Assembly (NCBI GenBank): GCA_021798135.1
Contig: JAJZYI010000110.1
Coordinates: 1-10,168 of the forward strand
Direction: 5' to 3'
DNA length: 10,168 nt
From: Actinomycetes bacterium
Lineage (GTDB): Bacteria; Actinomycetota; Acidimicrobiia; Acidimicrobiales; UBA8190
The notes under the pieces were generated by a model, which made no database searches, was not told where the DNA came from, and saw only the letters and a program-made list of their open reading frames with translations. Shown here piece by piece: positions 6,661 through 10,168 of this stretch; the first letter of the stretch is position 1; every line of letters begins with the position of its first letter. The translations under genes were made by a program, and so were the position numbers.

Positions 6661-7989
6661 ATGGACCTTGCCCTGCCCGGTGACGACCACCCTGCGCGAG
6701 TGGCGCTGCGCCGGTGGCTGGCGGACCATCGCGCCCCGACCGGCCGCCAGCTCGCCGAGGCGGGCTACGTCGCCCCGCACTGGCCGCGCCCCTGGGGGCT
6801 CGACGCCTCGCCCATCGAGCAGCTGGTGATCGACGACGAGCTGCGGCGCCAGGGCGTGCGCCGGCCCTCCAACCAGATCGGCATCGGCTGGGCCGGCCCC
6901 ACGCTGCTGCACGCCGGCACGCCCGAGCAGCAGGCCCGCTACCTGCCGCCGCTGCTCGCCGGCGACGAGATCTGGTGCCAGCTGTTCAGCGAGCCCGGGG
7001 CGGGCTCCGACCTGGCGTCGCTCGGCACCCGGGCCGTGCGCGACGGCGACGGCTGGGTCGTCTCGGGGCAGAAGGTGTGGACCAGCTTCGCCCACGTCGC
7101 CCAGCAGGGGATCCTGCTGGCGCGCACCGATCCCGACGCGCCGCACCAGCAGGGGATCTCCTACTTCGTCTGCCCGATGGACGCGCCGGGCGTGACCGTC
7201 CGCCCGATCGTGGACATGACGGGCAACCACAGCTTCAACGAGGTCTTCCTCGACGACGTCCACCTCGGGCCCGAGCACCTGGTCGGCCAGGAGCACGGCG
7301 GGTGGCGCCTCGCCAAGGTGACCCTCGGCAACGAGCGCGTCAGCCTGTCGGGGGAGGGCGCCCTGTGGGGCATGGGGCCGACGGCGGCGGACCTGGTCGA
7401 CGCCGTCCGGGCGGCCGGCCCGGTGACCGACGGCGTCACCCGCCAGCGCCTGGCCCGGGTGTGGGCGGAGGGGGAGGTGCTGCGCATGCTGCGCCTGCGC
7501 ATGGTGGGCGCGGCGGTCGCCGGCCGCGAGCCGGGGCCGGAGGCGTCGGTGCGCAAGGCGCTGGCCGACGACCACGGCCAGCACGTCATGGAGCTGGCCG
7601 AGGACCTCGCCGGCGCGCACGGCATGCTGCAGGTGGCCGGCCCGGCTGCCGGTCCCGCCGCAGCAGCGGGTGCTGCCACCACCGCCCCGGCGGCAGGGAG
7701 CGGCACCACCGCCCCGGCGGCAGGGAGCGGCAGCGCCGCCCATCGGGAGGCAGGGAGCGGCACCACCGCCCATCGGGAGGCAGGGAGCGGCACCACCGCC
7801 CATCGGGAGGCAGGGAGCGGCAGCGGTGCCGGCCCGGCTGCCGGCGACGGGGAGCGCTGGCCGCCGGTCCTGTGGGCCATGGGGTTCCTGTTCGCCCGGG
7901 CCCTCACCATCGGCGGCGGCACCGCCCAGGTGCAGCGCGACATCATCGGCGAACGGGTCCTCGGCCTCCCGAAGGCACCCGCCGCTTGA
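6661..7989 (+). CDS. Acyl-CoA dehydrogenase with a repeat-built insertion
   Basis: This is a flavoprotein of the acyl-CoA dehydrogenase family, expected to introduce an alpha,beta double bond into an acyl-CoA. The 442 residues include the FAD/substrate signature QLFSEPGAGSDLASL (107-121), GQKVWTSFAHVA (136-147), NEVFLDDV (193-200) and the C-terminal TIGGGTAQVQRDIIGERVLGLP. Residues 326-395 contain a Gly/Ala/Ser/Thr-rich insertion built from tandem repeats, in a loop before the final helix (WAMGFLFARALT). Without it the protein would have the usual length of about 380. The medium-chain enzyme's catalytic Glu (YEGT) is replaced by Gly419 (GGGT), and the alternative helix-G position appears to be Ala251 (VRAAG). 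It may therefore be a non-catalytic or heteromeric subunit. ATG at 6661 is chosen because homology begins there and it sits at leaderless distance from a -10; the frame stays open upstream only on the antisense of the ligase gene. Confidence 0.92.
   Translation: MDLALPGDDHPARVALRRWLADHRAPTGRQLAEAGYVAPHWPRPWGLDASPIEQLVIDDELRRQGVRRPSNQIGIGWAGPTLLHAGTPEQQARYLPPLLAGDEIWCQLFSEPGAGSDLASLGTRAVRDGDGWVVSGQKVWTSFAHVAQQGILLARTDPDAPHQQGISYFVCPMDAPGVTVRPIVDMTGNHSFNEVFLDDVHLGPEHLVGQEHGGWRLAKVTLGNERVSLSGEGALWGMGPTAADLVDAVRAAGPVTDGVTRQRLARVWAEGEVLRMLRLRMVGAAVAGREPGPEASVRKALADDHGQHVMELAEDLAGAHGMLQVAGPAAGPAAAAGAATTAPAAGSGTTAPAAGSGSAAHREAGSGTTAHREAGSGTTAHREAGSGSGAGPAAGDGERWPPVLWAMGFLFARALTIGGGTAQVQRDIIGERVLGLPKAPAA
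7636..7844 (+). repeat. In-frame minisatellite flanked by a 17-base direct repeat
   Basis: Five tandem units lie inside the dehydrogenase gene. Two are 27-base units encoding TTAPAAGSG (7678-7704, 7705-7731). One is a 30-base unit encoding SAAHREAGSG (7732-7761), and two are identical 30-base units encoding TTAHREAGSG (7762-7791, 7792-7821). All end in GCAGGGAGCGGC. The block is bracketed by the perfect direct repeat GCCGGCCCGGCTGCCGG at 7636-7652 and 7828-7844. The distance between the copies is 192 bases, exactly 64 codons, so loss of one copy plus the block would leave an intact reading frame. Copy-number changes of whole units would also preserve the frame. Confidence 0.9.
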
Positions 7990-8023
7990 CCGGTTCCGCC
8001 GCGGTCCACGGCGCCGGCACAGC

Positions 8024-8038
8024 GCGGTCCGGGGCCGC
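8024..8038 (+). terminator. Small hairpin after the acyl-CoA dehydrogenase gene
   Basis: GCGGTC (8024-8029) pairs with GGCCGC (8033-8038) around a CGG loop, including one G-U pair, about 35 bases after the stop codon. There is no U-run. It sits between the dehydrogenase gene and the next promoter, the right place for a terminator, but it is short and could be chance in this GC content. Confidence 0.3.
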
Positions 8039-8064
8039 CCGCGACGCGCGTATATGTCGGTTCG

Positions 8065-8093
8065 TTGACAGCGCTCTGGGCGTTCCTTAGGAT
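8065..8093 (+). promoter_or_regulatory. Near-consensus promoter for the surface protein-sortase unit
   Basis: A perfect -35 TTGACA (8065-8070) lies exactly 17 bases before a -10 TAGGAT (8088-8093; 4 of 6 matches to TATAAT). Transcription would start near 8100. It is the best sigma-70-type promoter in the window and lies in the gene-free stretch after the dehydrogenase gene. It implies an untranslated leader of about 335 bases before the GTG at 8437. Confidence 0.7.
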
Positions 8094-8099
8094 TCGCAG

Positions 8100-8436
8100 C
8101 GAGGGGGAAGTGGGATGTCCCGGGCTGTTCCGCGGCCCGGCCATCGGGACACTCGGCCGTCCCGTCGGGTACCGGGGACACACGCACCGGCCCTCGTCGG
8201 TGCCGGAAGGCGTCCATCGGGGATCCGCGCAGGCGTGGAGGAAGGGGGCGATCATCGGGAGGTACCGGCACCGCTCGGAGGTGCCGGGGTCGCATGGATC
8301 GGCGAGTCGGTGATCGACGGGGCGTCCACAGCGCAAGGCGCCGTTCGCGCCGGTGTACGACCGAACCCGGTCGATCGGAGGCGAGTCGCCAGCCACAGGG
8401 CGCGGCGCTCGTGAGAAAGCGGGAGGCAGAGGTTTC
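8100..8436 (+). promoter_or_regulatory. Long structured 5' leader with alternative pairing
   Basis: This is the predicted untranslated leader of the surface-protein gene. The frame open from 8115 to 8414 has a third-position GC content (about two thirds) far below that of the neighbouring genes, so the stretch looks non-coding. Four segments can pair in two mutually exclusive ways. Either 8184-8189 pairs with 8198-8203 together with 8265-8272 with 8280-8287 (perfect 8 bp, 7-base loop), or 8198-8206 pairs with 8265-8273 (perfect 9 bp). A further 6-bp hairpin, CGACCG-aacc-CGGTCG, lies at 8358-8373. No known riboswitch class was recognised. Confidence 0.45.
8422..8432 (+). promoter_or_regulatory. 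Ribosome binding site deciding the GTG start at 8437
   Basis: GGAGG (8422-8426) and AGAGG (8428-8432) lie 10 and 4 bases before GTG 8437. This purine-rich track selects 8437 over the in-frame GTG at 8353 and ATG at 8461, neither of which has a Shine-Dalgarno sequence. It also places a typical signal peptide at the N-terminus. Confidence 0.65.
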
Positions 8437-9381
8437 GTGAAGGCGAACAAGCGACATGTCATGGGCCGGCTCGGGCCGATCGCCGCGGCCGGTGCGCTCG
8501 CCGCCGGTGCGGTCGGCGCGCTCGGGCTGGCAGCCGGTCCGGCAGGGGCGGCCACCGCCCCGGACTGCTCGGGCCAGCTGTCGGGGTCCAACAACCTGTG
8601 CGTCGACGGCAGCGGGGGCACGCTCACCGTCACGCCGTCGGGCAGCCTGGGCGCAGCGCCGCTGGTGATCAACGGGGTGGCGAACGCGTTCCTGGGGTCG
8701 ATCTCCACGAGCGGCGCCACCAGCTTCCCGGCCAGCGGCACCAGCTGGATCGGCGGGCTGCAGGGCACCCTGGCCGGCATCACGGCGCAGATCACCATCA
8801 GCAACTCGGGCACGGCGACGGGCAGCTACGACCCCAGCACCAACACGGTGTCGCTGGCCGGCAACCTGTCGATCCACCTGGTCGCCCCGCCCGGGCCGTG
8901 CACCTACTCGCAGCCGTTCAACGTGTCGGGCACCCTCACCTCGTTCAGCCAGAGCGGCTCGGTGTACAAGGCCACGGGCTCGGTGACCCAGCCGAGCGTG
9001 GCGGTGGCGATCAACAGCGGCACGGCGACGGGCGCCGGCTGCGGGATCGCCAAGAGCGTCCTCACCGGCGCCACGCAGACCCTGACGCTGCCGGTGACCA
9101 TCTACACGACCCTGGACCCGCACAGCATCACCGCCGCCCCGTCGGGGAGCACCACCCCGTCCACGACGACGCCGGGCAACACGAGCACGGGGTCGAGCCC
9201 CAGCGCCACCGGCTCCACCGGTGCGTCGGGCGGCTCCGCGTCGACGGTGCCCTCGGCCAACACGGGTGAGCCGTGGTCCGGGTGGATCTGGTGGGCGGCC
9301 ATCGCCGCCATCGGCACGGCGGGGATCGGCCTGATGCTGCTGGGTGGCCTCCGCCGCCGTGGGGCCGGTCAGCGGGCGTAG
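8437..9381 (+). CDS. Secreted surface protein with C-terminal sortase-type sorting signal
   Basis: No known domain was recognised in this 314-residue protein, but its architecture is clear. A signal peptide has a basic start (MKANKRHVMGR), a hydrophobic core (about 14-34) and a likely cleavage after AGA near residue 38. The mature domain at about 40-232 is rich in Gly, Ser, Thr and beta-prone residues, with four cysteines (44, 55, 155, 202) that could form two disulfides. Within it NSGTATG occurs at 123-129 and again at 193-199. A Ser/Thr/Gly/Pro linker spans about 235-272. The C-terminus has the three parts of a cell-wall sorting signal: SANTG (273-277), a hydrophobic segment (about 283-304) and RRR (306-308). 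The next gene is a sortase, so this is most likely its substrate. Simple membrane anchoring by the C-terminal helix is the alternative. It ends in TAG, unlike its TGA-ending neighbours. Confidence 0.82.
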   Translation: MKANKRHVMGRLGPIAAAGALAAGAVGALGLAAGPAGAATAPDCSGQLSGSNNLCVDGSGGTLTVTPSGSLGAAPLVINGVANAFLGSISTSGATSFPASGTSWIGGLQGTLAGITAQITISNSGTATGSYDPSTNTVSLAGNLSIHLVAPPGPCTYSQPFNVSGTLTSFSQSGSVYKATGSVTQPSVAVAINSGTATGAGCGIAKSVLTGATQTLTLPVTIYTTLDPHSITAAPSGSTTPSTTTPGNTSTGSSPSATGSTGASGGSASTVPSANTGEPWSGWIWWAAIAAIGTAGIGLMLLGGLRRRGAGQRA

Positions 9382-10168
9382 GCGGCGCCGCCGAGCGGCG
9401 CAGTTCGGGTTGGGCCTGTCCCTGCTGCTGGTCGCAGCGGCAGGGACGGCCTACCCGCTCTGGTGGCAGCACCGCCAGGACACCGTCGGCAGCGCCGAGG
9501 TGCGCGCCCTGGAGCACGCCGACGCCAGGGCCGCCGCCGGGGCCGGGCCCTGCACCACCGCACCAGGCCCCGGCGTGCTGCGCATCGCCAGCACCCACGT
9601 GGTGGCGCCGGTCCTCGCCGGCGTCACCGACAACGTCCTCAACACCTCGGTCGGCCACGTGACGACGACACCGTGGCCGGGCCAGCCCGGCCTCGCCATC
9701 CTCGAGGCCCACGACGTCGGCTACTTCGCCGCCAACGGCGCGCTCCGGTCGGGCGACCAGGTCACCTACACGACCGGGTGCGACGAGTACACGTTCGCCG
9801 TCACCGGCAAGACGGTGGAGAAGCCGGGGCAGGCCATCGACGCGCCTTCCGGCGCCGGGATCGCGCTGATCTCCTGCTGGCCGACGAACGCCCTGTGGTT
9901 CACGAGCCACCGGCTCGTCGTCCTCGCCTCGCTGGTGGCGCGCCGGACGGTCCGCGGCGCCGCTGCCGGGACCGTCCCGGCCGGCCGTCCCTCAGCGGCC
10001 CAGCCCATCGCCACGCTGCCCCCCGGGGTGCCCGGTGGGCAGCCCAGCGTCTTCAGCTACGTGCACGCCGGCACGCTCAAGCTGACGGGCTCACCGTCGG
10101 CGGCGTTCCGCAGCTCGCCGCAGCCCCTGGCGTGGCTGGGCGCCGCTCTGGGCGCGCTGGCCGCCTAC
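9359..10168 (+). CDS. Sortase (class E/F-like), truncated by the window edge
   Basis: This is a cysteine transpeptidase expected to cleave a sorting signal on the outer face of the membrane and attach the protein to the cell surface. The visible 270 residues have a six-arginine cytoplasmic stretch (7-12), an N-terminal membrane anchor at about 13-32, and a sortase barrel. The catalytic set is His118 in LEAHDVGYF, Cys173 in ALISCWPTNALW and Arg185 in SHRLVV. The usual TLxTC is modified to ALISC, and the CWPTNALW extension is of the actinobacterial type. After the barrel there is a Pro/Ala/Gly-rich stretch and, at the window edge, a second hydrophobic segment (about 256-270). GTG at 9359 overlaps the substrate gene by 23 bases; an in-frame GTG at 9344 is an alternative start. 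No stop occurs in the window. Confidence 0.87.
   Translation, partial: MGPVSGRRRRRRAAQFGLGLSLLLVAAAGTAYPLWWQHRQDTVGSAEVRALEHADARAAAGAGPCTTAPGPGVLRIASTHVVAPVLAGVTDNVLNTSVGHVTTTPWPGQPGLAILEAHDVGYFAANGALRSGDQVTYTTGCDEYTFAVTGKTVEKPGQAIDAPSGAGIALISCWPTNALWFTSHRLVVLASLVARRTVRGAAAGTVPAGRPSAAQPIATLPPGVPGGQPSVFSYVHAGTLKLTGSPSAAFRSSPQPLAWLGAALGALAAY

Noticed and set aside
5058..6683. A 541-codon plus-strand frame opposite the acyl-CoA synthetase
   Set aside because: It is antisense to a gene with complete ANL-family motifs. The translation is His/Val/Gly-rich and motif-free.
7678..7821. CRISPR-like or mobile-repeat array
   Set aside because: Units are directly adjacent without spacers, are multiples of three and are translated in frame within the dehydrogenase gene. 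This is a coding minisatellite.
8115..8414. A possible 99-residue leader protein with a purine-rich stretch before its ATG
   Set aside because: Third-position GC is only about two thirds, well below the real genes here. The product is Arg/Gly/Pro-rich without motif, and the stretch is better explained as an untranslated leader. Not fully excluded.
5395..9123. A 1242-codon open frame on the minus strand
   Set aside because: It runs antisense through the dehydrogenase, the leader and the surface-protein gene and out of frame through the ligase. Its product is low-complexity Arg/Ala/Gly sequence with no motif, an artefact of high GC.

Overview
The window is very GC-rich, uses many GTG starts and ends nearly every gene with TGA. 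Its order at the left edge, secA-prfB-ftsE-ftsX, is typical of Actinomycetota. Adjacent acyl-CoA ligase and acyl-CoA dehydrogenase genes, probable leaderless start sites and a sortase of the actinobacterial type agree with that. A lineage such as Acidimicrobiia is possible, but the sequence alone does not settle the class.

Layout. Bases 1-153 are the end of secA (zinc-binding tail), followed in the same reading frame by prfB (release factor 2, 163-1308). A strong hairpin closes prfB, and a 358-base GC-rich gap carries a good promoter for ftsE (1667-2353). ftsX follows (2470-3366) after an unusually wide 116-base gap. ftsX, a serine beta-lactamase-fold gene (3363-4250) and a short-form glucose-1-phosphate thymidylyltransferase gene (4247-4990) are joined by two 4-base GTGA overlaps and look like one translationally coupled run. 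Convergent to them, on the minus strand, is a FadD19-like acyl-CoA synthetase (5010-6638). It diverges from an acyl-CoA dehydrogenase (6661-7989). Only 22 bases separate these two starts, and they hold a symmetric -10/-10 arrangement that would give leaderless transcripts in both directions. The dehydrogenase carries an in-frame minisatellite insertion near its C-terminus.

The right end is a surface-protein unit. A near-consensus promoter (8065-8093) precedes a leader of about 335 bases with a four-segment alternative pairing. Then come a secreted, C-terminally anchored protein with a sortase-type sorting signal (8437-9381) and, overlapping it, a sortase with a His-Cys-Arg triad (9359 to the window edge).

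How the genes work together. FtsE and FtsX form the divisome ABC complex that controls cell-wall hydrolysis. The acyl-CoA ligase and dehydrogenase would catalyse the first two steps of beta-oxidation of an acyl or sterol side-chain substrate. The sortase is the obvious candidate to attach its neighbour to the cell surface. No tRNA, rRNA, CRISPR array or insertion sequence was seen. The most interesting items are the bidirectional promoter, the dehydrogenase insertion together with its apparently missing catalytic glutamates, the attenuator-like leader, and the sortase-substrate pair.
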